From NCBI RefSeq assembly GCF_017086365.1, contig NZ_CP070969.1, forward strand, positions 6,164,001-6,228,000: 64,000 bases of DNA, written 5' to 3'. The DNA comes from Paenibacillus tianjinensis. GTDB lineage: Bacteria > Bacillota > Bacilli > Paenibacillales > Paenibacillaceae. The notes beneath the pieces were generated by a model. That model was not told the DNA's origin. It saw nothing but the letters and a program-made list of their open reading frames with translations, and searched no databases. A program made the translations under genes and the position numbers. Shown piece by piece: positions 30,060-38,262 of this stretch (the first letter of the stretch is position 1; every line of letters begins with the position of its first letter).

Positions 30060-31796
30060 TCACAGCCCCCTTTGAATAGGCAGTCTGATCTCTACAACCC
30101 CGCCCCCCTCGGGAGCATTATGAAAGGCGAGCCTTGCACGGTTATCGTAGAACATCATCATGCGTCTGTAGACATTCCATATTCCCAGATGACGGTCAGT
30201 AGGTTTTTTTTCATACACTCCAAGATTAAGCATTTCAAGCTGGCGCTCGGAGAAGCCCGGCCCGGAATCTTTGATTTGAATGGCAATACACGAATCTCCG
30301 TTCGTTCCGGCTTCTTCTCCAACCGTAATCACGACCTCGAAGGGCTTCGTGTTATTGATGAATCCATGTTTCATGGCATTCTCCACAAACGGCTGAATCA
30401 GCAGCGGCGGAATGAGTGTGTGCTCAAGCTCCTTAGGAAGCTGCTCCTGATAGGTCAGCTTGTCCGGATACATGACCATTTGGATCTCAATGTAGTTCCG
30501 GATATGATTCAGCTCACTGGAGAGCGTTATCCACGTATCGTTAGTGTTCATAATGAATCTGAAATAAGACACCAGATGGCCAATCATTTTCTTGATCAGG
30601 CTGTACTTCTGAAGCTCTACGAGATGAAAGACGATATTTAAGGAGTTCATGAAAAAATGGGGGTTAATCTGTGCCTGAAGGTGCTTCAATTCCGCCTGTT
30701 GCACTTTCATCTGCTCTTCATACACATCGATTTTGAGATTGCCGATTTGCTCGGCCATCTGGTTGAACTGCTGGGTAATGATTTGAAACTCCTTGCTGTT
30801 ACCCTCCTTTAGACGGTAATCCAATTGCCCCTTGCCCAGGATACGCATTCCGCTTATAAAATGCTGGATAGGCTTGAACACAAGCCGGCTCAACATAGCC
30901 AGAAGTATAGCCAGAATGATAATAATGGCAATAGGAATGGCATTGATGATCCGTTGGAATCTCGGCAATTCGTCCAGAATTGATTTTTCGTCCAGTAGGA
31001 TAAAGACATTCAGATCGGAATAAAGTGAGGGTTTATCTATGAGTAAATAGTTATTGCCGTTGCTGAGACGAATAGAAGCACCCGATGGACTGAGTGGATC
31101 ATTCAGGTGATTACGGATGAGAGCCAGATCCGCGCCGGCGAATTGGCCCCATAACAGGGCGCCGTCATTAGAAATAATGCCGATCTGCTCACCGCCTCCT
31201 GTAGACTCCAAATGCGTCAGGGGCTGTGCCAATGAGTCAATGCTGACAAGAATACCCACAAGAAGCCGTCCGCTCTTATCCGGCAGCGCTTTGAATAACA
31301 CCGGCTCCCCGCCGATCGTAACGATTTCCCATTTAAGGGAAGCCGGAAGTTTAGAGGCTTTGAGCCGCGAGGACAGCCCTGAGGTAATCATGTCTTTCTC
31401 CTGGTAATACTCCTTCTGGCTGCTGAGGAACAATTCATCCCGGTCCAGATGGTACACAAATACACTGCGAATGATGGTGTAATAGCTAACATCGCTATAC
31501 CATTGGTCCATAAGCTTGCGTATGGACAAGTAATAATTGACACTGTCCGGACCGCTATCCGAATATAGCTCCAGCAGCATGTTCTCATTTGCTGTACGCA
31601 GCAAATAATGGCTGGTCTGCTCCAGCAGCTCATCGAGTGTGCCCAAATGAAGGGTAAGTGTGTCCGAAGCGGATTTTGCAACCTTCTCCCGGACGATGTT
31701 GATCGAATAGATATTGGTGTAGTACAGAAAGAGAAAAAGAGGCGTTACCAGCAGCAAGACCAATGCGCTTACTTTAAATCGCAATGATAATTTCAC
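30060..31796 (-). CDS. YesM-type sensor histidine kinase
   Basis: About 578 residues. A first membrane helix (residues 8-28) is followed by an extracellular sensor domain of about 250 residues and a second helix near 290. A HAMP domain (KPIQHFISGMRILGKGQLDYRL) leads to the His_kinase domain with the phosphorylated His in AQINPHFFMNSL, and a HATPase_c domain with N-box FVENAMKHGF and G-box DSGPGF. I choose the GTG at 31796, with TAAGGAG seven bases upstream, over the ATG at 31817. It would sense a carbohydrate-related signal and phosphorylate the YesN partner. Confidence 0.9.
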   Translation of the reverse strand: MKLSLRFKVSALVLLLVTPLFLFLYYTNIYSINIVREKVAKSASDTLTLHLGTLDELLEQTSHYLLRTANENMLLELYSDSGPDSVNYYLSIRKLMDQWYSDVSYYTIIRSVFVYHLDRDELFLSSQKEYYQEKDMITSGLSSRLKASKLPASLKWEIVTIGGEPVLFKALPDKSGRLLVGILVSIDSLAQPLTHLESTGGGEQIGIISNDGALLWGQFAGADLALIRNHLNDPLSPSGASIRLSNGNNYLLIDKPSLYSDLNVFILLDEKSILDELPRFQRIINAIPIAIIIILAILLAMLSRLVFKPIQHFISGMRILGKGQLDYRLKEGNSKEFQIITQQFNQMAEQIGNLKIDVYEEQMKVQQAELKHLQAQINPHFFMNSLNIVFHLVELQKYSLIKKMIGHLVSYFRFIMNTNDTWITLSSELNHIRNYIEIQMVMYPDKLTYQEQLPKELEHTLIPPLLIQPFVENAMKHGFINNTKPFEVVITVGEEAGTNGDSCIAIQIKDSGPGFSERQLEMLNLGVYEKKPTDRHLGIWNVYRRMMMFYDNRARLAFHNAPEGGGVVEIRLPIQRGL

Positions 31797-31874
31797 AGTC
31801 CCACTCCTTAGATACATTCACGCCTTTAGCGGCAGGAAAGGGAAAGACTTTGTCAGTCTTCCCCCTTCCCCTGC

Positions 31875-33470
31875 TTATGGTTGTTTTGCTTTCCAGGCAT
31901 CGTATTGTTTCTGAACCTCGGCACGGATAGCTTCAATCCCGTTGGCCTTCAGCTTTTGATTATACTCTGCAAGCACCTTATCTACGCCCAGACTGCCCGT
32001 TTCAAGCAGCGGACGGAATTCCTTAATGATATTGCTGACCACAGATACCTGCGTTTTGACAGGATCCGTATTAAAGTTGAAGCCGAATGACTTTACCTTA
32101 TGGGCCTTCTCGTTATAAGCTTTGAACTTCTCCCATTTGTCAGCGCTTTCGCCTTCCCATAAATAAGTCAGCGTCTGATTGCCGAACATCCACTCAATGC
32201 CCGGTGCCCATCCTGTATCTGCACGGGTAGCAACCCCGTCGGGCAGTTTAATGAAATTGTCTTTACCTTCCACTTTGACATACTGTCTGCCTTCCACACC
32301 AAAATCAATCAGATTAATAAGATGCTTATCTGTGTGGAGAAGATTCAACAGCATCATCGTCCGCTCGGGATCAATAGAGGTGCGTCCAATCGCCATCATG
32401 GAATTACTGACGCTCGCTGTACTGATTTCGGGATCATTGCCTTTCAGTTTCACAAGCTCGATCCCGGTAGCAATTGAATCCTCTTTGTCGGAATCCGGTT
32501 TATCCGAACCAAATTTCATCCAGGTTTTCCCGGCCTTGAAAGCGTCTTCAGTACTGGTCTTGGTTGTTGCAGCATCCTTATTGATGTAGCCTTTGCTGAA
32601 CCAGTCGCTGTAGAGCTTCATCCGGTAAATTGCAGTGTCGGATTCCATGGAGCTGATAATCATCTTGTCTGTCTTGGTATCCAGTACGATTCCGGCGGGA
32701 GCGCCTGCCACCAGCTCATAACGGAAATTCTCTTCCATGCTCGGCTTGGTTTTGTCAAAGTAGCCAAGTGTATCTGAGCCGCTGCCGGAGAGCCAGATCG
32801 GTGCAATGGCGGGTTCTTTCTCCTTGATAGTCTGAAGCCATGGCTCCAAATCCTCGAGAGTATTAATAGAGTTGACATCGAAACCATATTTATCGATAAG
32901 ATCTTTTCTGAACATAATGGTGTGGCTTTCGCCTATTTCCTTGTTGGTTGGAATGGCGTAGATTTTGCCGTCTACGGTTCCGCCGTCAAGAAAACGGGGG
33001 TCCAGCGTCTCTTTGATTCCTTGCCCGTATTTGGCTAACAAGTCGTCGAGCGGCAGGAAAGCACCTTTGGCTACGTTGTTGGCGAAATCGGCCCAGTTCG
33101 GAGCAAAGGTTAAATCGACCTGTTCCCCGGACTGGTAGGCCAGAGCCATTTTCTCGGCCCAGGAGGACCAGGGAAGTCCCTGGAAGTCAATCTCGGCGTT
33201 GATCTTTTCTTTGAGATATTTATTGATCTCCTCCACAACCGCCTTGGTGTCATTTTGAGGAAAATTCCCAACTGTGTAGACGGTTAGCTTGCGGAAAGTT
33301 GAAATATCGGGATTGCCGGAACCCGTCTCTCCGGCAGTGGTGGCGGTCGCCTCCGATTCCGTCTTGGACGAAGTGGATGCGTTTGAATTGCCCCCGCTGC
33401 ACCCGGTAACGGCCAGTATGACGGCAGTCAGACAAGCAAGCACCGCGCCCGAACCTCTTGTTTTTTTCAT
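31875..33470 (-). CDS. Sugar ABC transporter substrate-binding lipoprotein (LplA-like)
   Basis: 531 residues. The signal peptide ends in the lipobox LAVTGC, followed by a Ser/Thr/Gly-rich linker. The rest is a cluster-type oligosaccharide-binding protein of about 480 residues, the long form usual next to LplB/LplC permeases (NFPQNDTKAVVEEINKYLKEK near the start, PTNKEIGESHTIMFRKDLIDKYGFD near the middle). It sits on the outer membrane face and delivers a carbohydrate, probably a glycan oligosaccharide. The order SBP, YesM, YesN downstream of the two permeases is the standard locus. Confidence 0.9.
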   Translation of the reverse strand: MKKTRGSGAVLACLTAVILAVTGCSGGNSNASTSSKTESEATATTAGETGSGNPDISTFRKLTVYTVGNFPQNDTKAVVEEINKYLKEKINAEIDFQGLPWSSWAEKMALAYQSGEQVDLTFAPNWADFANNVAKGAFLPLDDLLAKYGQGIKETLDPRFLDGGTVDGKIYAIPTNKEIGESHTIMFRKDLIDKYGFDVNSINTLEDLEPWLQTIKEKEPAIAPIWLSGSGSDTLGYFDKTKPSMEENFRYELVAGAPAGIVLDTKTDKMIISSMESDTAIYRMKLYSDWFSKGYINKDAATTKTSTEDAFKAGKTWMKFGSDKPDSDKEDSIATGIELVKLKGNDPEISTASVSNSMMAIGRTSIDPERTMMLLNLLHTDKHLINLIDFGVEGRQYVKVEGKDNFIKLPDGVATRADTGWAPGIEWMFGNQTLTYLWEGESADKWEKFKAYNEKAHKVKSFGFNFNTDPVKTQVSVVSNIIKEFRPLLETGSLGVDKVLAEYNQKLKANGIEAIRAEVQKQYDAWKAKQP

Positions 33471-33538
33471 TCTGATGAACCCTCCTCAATAGTAATATCA
33501 TATATTCTAACTGGCGTTTTTGCCAGAGTTAGACAGCC

Positions 33539-34453
33539 TCAACCTTTGATGGCGCCTATCGTAAGCCCCTTGGTAAAGTACTTCTGGAAGAACGGATAGA
33601 TGAACAGGATAGGACCAATGGACACAATCACCATTGCCATTCGGAGACTTTCCGTAGGAACCGACTCTTGTACAAGCAGAGCTACTCCGCTTCCAGCCAA
33701 TTGATTCTTGAAAAACTCTGCCTGACGGATCATTTGAATCATGACGTACTGCAGAGAGTACAAATCCGTATTATTGATAAAGAGCATGGAATTGAACCAG
33801 TCGTTCCAATACATCAGTGTAGTGAACAGCGCAATGGTGGCAAGAACCGGCAGTGAAATGGGTAGAACGAGCTGGAAGAAAATCCGCCATTCCGACGCCC
33901 CGTCTAATTTGCCGGATTCAATCATCTCTTCCGGGACGGTCTGCTGAAAGAAGGTGCGGGCAATAAAAATATAGAATGCGTTTGAAAGTCCGGGAAGGAT
34001 GAGCGCGATAAGGGAGTCCTTCAGATTCAAATAGTTGACGTACAGCAGATAGAAAGGTACCAGCCCTCCCGAGAACAGCATGGTAATCAGAAGGTAGAAA
34101 TTAAAAGCTTTCTTGAAGGGAAAATCCTTGCGATAGAGGGGGTACGCATATAATGCAATTAACAGGACCGCCAAAAGGGTTCCGGTAATCGTAACCGTCA
34201 GACTGACCCCATAGGCTTTGGCAAGCGTTTCCGAATGGTTGAATAGATACTGGTAGGCAGACAGATCAATCTTGTCAGGCCAGAACTTATACCCCTGTAA
34301 GGTCAGTGCTTTTTCGTTGGTTAAGGAGATGGCGACGATCAGCAGCACAGGCAGGATACAGGCAAGGCTGAACGCAATGAAAAAAATATGAAGGATCATT
34401 TGCGCGCCTTTGGAGCCTTTTAAGTAAGAGTTACTATTGGATGCAGTATTCAT
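33539..34453 (-). CDS. Carbohydrate ABC transporter permease (LplC/YtcP-like)
   Basis: 304 residues with six hydrophobic segments. The coupling EAA motif is EEMIESGKLDGASEWRIFFQLVLPISLP near residues 185-212. GAAGGGAG precedes the ATG. It pairs with the permease encoded 15 bases upstream to form the channel of the importer. No ATPase is encoded in the locus, as is usual for systems that share an MsmX-type ATPase. Confidence 0.92.
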   Translation of the reverse strand: MNTASNSNSYLKGSKGAQMILHIFFIAFSLACILPVLLIVAISLTNEKALTLQGYKFWPDKIDLSAYQYLFNHSETLAKAYGVSLTVTITGTLLAVLLIALYAYPLYRKDFPFKKAFNFYLLITMLFSGGLVPFYLLYVNYLNLKDSLIALILPGLSNAFYIFIARTFFQQTVPEEMIESGKLDGASEWRIFFQLVLPISLPVLATIALFTTLMYWNDWFNSMLFINNTDLYSLQYVMIQMIRQAEFFKNQLAGSGVALLVQESVPTESLRMAMVIVSIGPILFIYPFFQKYFTKGLTIGAIKG

Positions 34454-34467
34454 TAAGTTTCTCCCTT

Positions 34468-35448
34468 CTAGAAAAGTGCCGTATCACGGTTAAGCTTACG
34501 GGCCAGACTGTTTGCTCCGATGACAAGGAAGAATCCGATGACCGACTGATAAAAGTTCGCCGCGGAGGACATGCCCAGATCGTTGAGCTGTATCAGCCCT
34601 CTATACACATACGTATCAATAACATCTGTTGTAGAGCGCAGCGCCCCGGAATCGAGCGTAACATGGTAGAACAGTCCAAAATCAGAGCGGAAAATACCGC
34701 CTAAGTTGAGGATGGTGAGAATAACCATGATGGGCGTAAGGAGCGGCAGCGTGATCCGGGTAATCTGCTGCCACTTGCTGGCTCCGTCCATCACCGCAGC
34801 TTCATACAGTTCCTCGCTGATGCCGGTTATCGCCGCCAGATAGATGACACTGCCTATGCCAATAGAGTGCCACATCTTCGTTAGCCACAATATATAAGGC
34901 CAGGCATTGGGATGCATATAAGCATTGACTGAGGAATAGCCGAATAAGGGCAGAATGTGTTTGACCAGGAAGCCATATTCCGGGTGCAAAAACGCATAAA
35001 CTATAAAGCTGACGACAACCATGGATAAGAAATTCGGCATAATCATCACCGTCTGATAAACGCGTGAGGCCAGCTTGCTCGTTACTTCATTGATGGCAAT
35101 GGCAAGGGATACGGAGAGAATCAAGCCTGAAATAATAAAAACAACGTTGTAGGCTACAGTATTGGCCGTCACCCGCAGGGCATCGGATGTGGCAAAGAGG
35201 AACCGGAAGTTGTCAAACCCCGCCCACGGACTGCCCATAATGCCATCAACGTAGTTGATGTTTTTGAAGGCAATAAATAATCCAAACATTGGGATATAGC
35301 AGTTAATAAAGAAAACAATGGATGTCGGCAGAAGCATGAGCAGCAGCACACGATATTTCACAATATTCCGCAACAAACGGTTAAGGCCGCTCTGTTGCTG
35401 TGGAAGGGGCTTCCGGACCAAAGCTTTTACGGTTGATGAATTTGCCAT
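34468..35448 (-). CDS. Carbohydrate ABC transporter permease (LplB/YteP-like)
   Basis: 326 residues, six hydrophobic segments, EAA motif EELYEAAVMDGASKWQQITRITLPLLTP near residues 205-232. The N-terminal segment LLLMLLPTSIVFFINCYIPMFGLFIAF is typical of LplB-type proteins. The ATG at 35448 has GAGGTTAG upstream; the longer frame to 35541 has no ribosome binding site. First gene of the importer operon. Confidence 0.92.
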   Translation of the reverse strand: MANSSTVKALVRKPLPQQQSGLNRLLRNIVKYRVLLLMLLPTSIVFFINCYIPMFGLFIAFKNINYVDGIMGSPWAGFDNFRFLFATSDALRVTANTVAYNVVFIISGLILSVSLAIAINEVTSKLASRVYQTVMIMPNFLSMVVVSFIVYAFLHPEYGFLVKHILPLFGYSSVNAYMHPNAWPYILWLTKMWHSIGIGSVIYLAAITGISEELYEAAVMDGASKWQQITRITLPLLTPIMVILTILNLGGIFRSDFGLFYHVTLDSGALRSTTDVIDTYVYRGLIQLNDLGMSSAANFYQSVIGFFLVIGANSLARKLNRDTALF

Positions 35449-35606
35449 AGGTTCTAACCTCGCTCTACATAATCTGGATGAGTTTATTATAGTTGGCGCG
35501 GGTACACCACTTCTCTCTTCCAGATGACCTCCTTTATTCAAAAGTTACCTCATGTTCCAGCCGGATGTTGCTATACCTGGGTTTAAACGTATCTGCGCCA
35601 ATACAA

Positions 35607-35652
35607 GAAAAAGCCAGGAGCTTACTCAAAAGAGTTCGCTTCTGGCTTTTTC
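35607..35652. terminator. Bidirectional terminator
   Basis: AAAAAGCCAGGAGC and GCTTCTGGCTTTTT form a stem of about 14 pairs with one G-T pair. T-runs occur on both strands. It lies downstream of the alpha/beta hydrolase gene. Confidence 0.85.
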
Positions 35653-35684
35653 AATAAGGTGATTCCTCCGTCAATGGCACACTC

Positions 35685-36698
35685 TCAGCCCGCAGTGAGT
35701 CTCTTGAGAAATTGTTCTATTTGATCCATGTAACCCGGCACCGTGATCTGCCTGGGCATGAAGAGACTGATCATTACGGCCCGAAAATCGGAATCAGCTG
35801 TCTTCGTGCTCAACATCGAATGCTCCGCGTCAGGGAAGACCGCAACCGTCAGCAGTTCCGGCTTTACCTTATTGCGATACACCCGCTCCGTTTCCTTCCA
35901 ATCCACATGGATATCTTCTTCGCCCAGAAGCAGGAGTACTGGCGAATTAAAATGACGAAGATCGTCCGTTGCATCCGACAAGAAGTTTTTACTGACAAAG
36001 GTCCATCTGTCCTCCGGCATCACGCTGCTTCCCTGCGCTATCTTAAGATATTCGTCATAGCCGGCCTGTTTGGCTAAGAGCTGTCGTACTCGGTAGTCAT
36101 ACGTTTCTTCGGCTTGAATGTCTTTCTCCGAATAACCGTCCTTGATCATCTGCTCACGCGTATGATAGGCTCCTTGCCGTATCCAGTTAATGGCGGGCGA
36201 TACAAGAATACTAAAGGCTAACGGCTCCTTCCCGGCAAGCTTTGGAATGACCCATCCCGCCTGACTGGCGCCCCATACCCCGATCCTGTCCGGATCGATC
36301 AACGGATGCCCTTTTGCCCATCTAATCGCCTCACGAGCCTCATCTGCCCGATCATCCATGCTCTGTTCCAGCCAGCTTCCTTCAGACCCGCCGATCCCTC
36401 TTTTATTCAGGGATAACGAGGCATAGCCAAGGCCAGCTAACCGCTCCCATAGCGGCTTGTATCCATCATCGTGGGTTGCATTTATCGGTCCATCCCCATG
36501 GATAAAGAGGACTAACCCCAGCTTACCCTTAGCGTTCTTAGGCAGCACCAAAGTTCCCGTTAGTTTACCTGTGGACGATGGTATCTCCACCCTCTGCTCT
36601 ACCATGTCAAAACGGTTTTGCTCCAAAATATATAAGCCTATACCGCCAATAAGCAGTACGACGATCATCGCATAAATCATTATTTTCTTGTTCCTCAT
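35685..36698 (-). CDS. Membrane-anchored or secreted alpha/beta hydrolase
   Basis: 337 residues. An N-terminal hydrophobic helix (about residues 5-23) anchors or exports it. The hydrolase fold shows LVLFIHGDGPI (oxyanion region), GVWGASQAGW (nucleophile Ser), LLLLGEEDIHVD (Asp) and PDAEHSML (His). The nearest pattern is the dienelactone hydrolase/acyl-peptidase-like S9/S15 group. The start at 36698 lies 8 bases after the stop of the GNAT gene, in an operon MerR, GNAT, hydrolase. Such trios often act on toxic esters or amides; the substrate here is unknown. Confidence 0.85.
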   Translation of the reverse strand: MRNKKIMIYAMIVVLLIGGIGLYILEQNRFDMVEQRVEIPSSTGKLTGTLVLPKNAKGKLGLVLFIHGDGPINATHDDGYKPLWERLAGLGYASLSLNKRGIGGSEGSWLEQSMDDRADEAREAIRWAKGHPLIDPDRIGVWGASQAGWVIPKLAGKEPLAFSILVSPAINWIRQGAYHTREQMIKDGYSEKDIQAEETYDYRVRQLLAKQAGYDEYLKIAQGSSVMPEDRWTFVSKNFLSDATDDLRHFNSPVLLLLGEEDIHVDWKETERVYRNKVKPELLTVAVFPDAEHSMLSTKTADSDFRAVMISLFMPRQITVPGYMDQIEQFLKRLTAG

Positions 36699-36705
36699 TG
36701 TTTCT

Positions 36706-37332
36706 TTAAAATCCCTCCCTCCTCTGTACCCTATAATCCCACTTCGATTCGTTGAATAACAGATGCAATATCCATCGGTTCTCCCGGGACAGCGTTTGGA
36801 ACGATAATTGGTCATATAACTGCTGGGCGCGCGGGTTACTAGCGGATACGTACAGGCTTAGGCGATCCAGACCCGGATCCATCTCCACAACCTGCTGTGC
36901 CCATTGCAAAAGCAGCCTTCCAACGCCCTTGCTTCGCTGGTCCGGATGAACAGCAAGGTCTGCTATATAACATTCACCAGGCTCAGGTTTATGATCTAGT
37001 ACATATAGGCCGATCAGCATTTTGATCAGGCTCCAACTGCCAAATTGGCTGAGCATCCTCCATGACGGCAGCTTCTGCCTGCTCTTTTTTGTGTCAACAA
37101 TCGGTTTACGTTTAATCGCTATACTCCCAATCACCTCTCCCTGTTGCAGGGCGACCATTCTTTGAGTGGACGGTTCAGTTGGGATGTATTCCAGCAGCTT
37201 TTCGAAAAATCGAGCTAGTTCATCCTCATTCCTCTTCGTCAGCATGTTGAATTTTCCATGGAACGCTTGAGCCAGTAATTGTCCGACCTGTTTATTATAC
37301 CGGGACTGCATGGGCACTATCGTAATCGGCAC
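36706..37332 (-). CDS. GNAT-family N-acetyltransferase
   Basis: 208 residues. The acetyl-CoA pyrophosphate-binding motif is DLAVHPDQRSKGVGRLLLQWA near residues 124-144, preceded by the beta-4 strand and followed by LSLYVSASNPRAQQLYDQLSF. Middle gene of the MerR-GNAT-hydrolase operon, 5 bases after the MerR stop. The substrate cannot be read from sequence; small-molecule detoxification would fit the context. Confidence 0.88.
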   Translation of the reverse strand: MPITIVPMQSRYNKQVGQLLAQAFHGKFNMLTKRNEDELARFFEKLLEYIPTEPSTQRMVALQQGEVIGSIAIKRKPIVDTKKSRQKLPSWRMLSQFGSWSLIKMLIGLYVLDHKPEPGECYIADLAVHPDQRSKGVGRLLLQWAQQVVEMDPGLDRLSLYVSASNPRAQQLYDQLSFQTLSRENRWILHLLFNESKWDYRVQRREGF

Positions 37333-37337
37333 TGTCC

Positions 37338-38135
37338 CTATGATGGATCTCCCCCTTCAGACTTTGCAGCCGGCGCGATCAAGCCCTGCAGCTCATAGTG
37401 CAGCATACCAGGACTGAATAGAGATAAATAGGATCTTTCTATGACAACCAAAGGCCCCAATAAAGGGATAGATTGTGCAGCAGCATAGTCAAAAAATTGT
37501 TCAATCCAGTGCTCAAGCTCTTCCTCCTGAATATTACATTGCAGAGTAAGGTACTCTCCTTCAGGTAATGTAGTATCTCCCGGAACCTGAGTTTCCAGAT
37601 ATAAGGTAACGGTATCTGAACCGTCATATAAGTAATGGATATCCGCTTCAAACAAGTTCAGGATGTGGTTGGCCTGCTCAGCAAGTACTGCCGCGTTAAG
37701 CCTCATATGTGAATCCAGCTGAATAAAGCTTGTAAGAAATGTGGAATTACGCTTCTTAATGTGGAATGGGCCGGGCTGCAAGCTGTAGCTTTGCTGCTCA
37801 TGTAACACTTTAAGAATGAACTGCCGAAGTTCCTGGAGGCGCAGCAGCTCCGCTTCGATCTCCTGCAAGGAATGATGAAGCAGCTGCCGTTGCTGATCTG
37901 CAGAATGGGAAATCATGCATTCTTTAATGGACTGGACAGGTACCTCCAATTTGCGGAGCAATAGGATACGGGCTAACTCGTAGATTTGATCCATACCATA
38001 CTTCCTATACTGGTTTGTATCCGTGTAAGCAGGCTGAAGGACACCCTTCTCTTCAAAATAACGGATTTGATGAACCGACACATTCATCAGCTTAGCAAGT
38101 TCACTAATCGTAATTTCGCTTTTGATAACGATCAC
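37338..38135 (-). CDS. MerR-family regulator with effector-binding domain
   Basis: About 265 residues. The N-terminal winged helix, ITISELAKLMNVSVHQIRYFEEKGVLQPAYTDTNQYRKYGMDQI, is a clear MerR domain, followed by a coiled dimerisation helix (about 90-125) and a C-terminal domain of about 135 residues of the GyrI/BmrR-like ligand-binding type. The in-frame ATG at 38201 falls inside the promoter, so the real start is probably the GTG at 38135 or a codon close to it; its ribosome binding site is poor. It should activate its own operon with GNAT and hydrolase genes. Confidence 0.82.
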   Translation of the reverse strand: MIVIKSEITISELAKLMNVSVHQIRYFEEKGVLQPAYTDTNQYRKYGMDQIYELARILLLRKLEVPVQSIKECMISHSADQQRQLLHHSLQEIEAELLRLQELRQFILKVLHEQQSYSLQPGPFHIKKRNSTFLTSFIQLDSHMRLNAAVLAEQANHILNLFEADIHYLYDGSDTVTLYLETQVPGDTTLPEGEYLTLQCNIQEEELEHWIEQFFDYAAAQSIPLLGPLVVIERSYLSLFSPGMLHYELQGLIAPAAKSEGGDPS

Positions 38136-38163
38136 TCCCAAGGATGCGGCGTTGAATACCTCA

Positions 38164-38194
38164 ACGATACACCCTAGGTCTGACCTAAGGTCAA
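38164..38194 (-). promoter_or_regulatory. MerR-type promoter with 19-bp spacer and dyad
   Basis: On the minus strand TTGACC (38194-38189), a 19-base spacer and TATCGT (38169-38164). The spacer holds the dyad CCTTAGGTC-A-GACCTAGG. The overlong 19-base spacer with a central palindrome is the hallmark of promoters twisted into shape by MerR activators. Confidence 0.8.
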
Positions 38195-38212
38195 GTGTCA
38201 TGCTAAAAATAC

Positions 38213-38250
38213 TAAAAAATAGACAGCCCCATTATCCTGGGGCTGTCCTT
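38213..38250 (-). terminator. Terminator after the esterase gene
   Basis: On the minus strand GGACAGCCCCAGGATAATGGGGCTGTC followed by TATTTTTT: a 9-bp stem, about 13 bases past the stop. Confidence 0.88.
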
Positions 38251-38262
38251 GTGTCGCATTTA

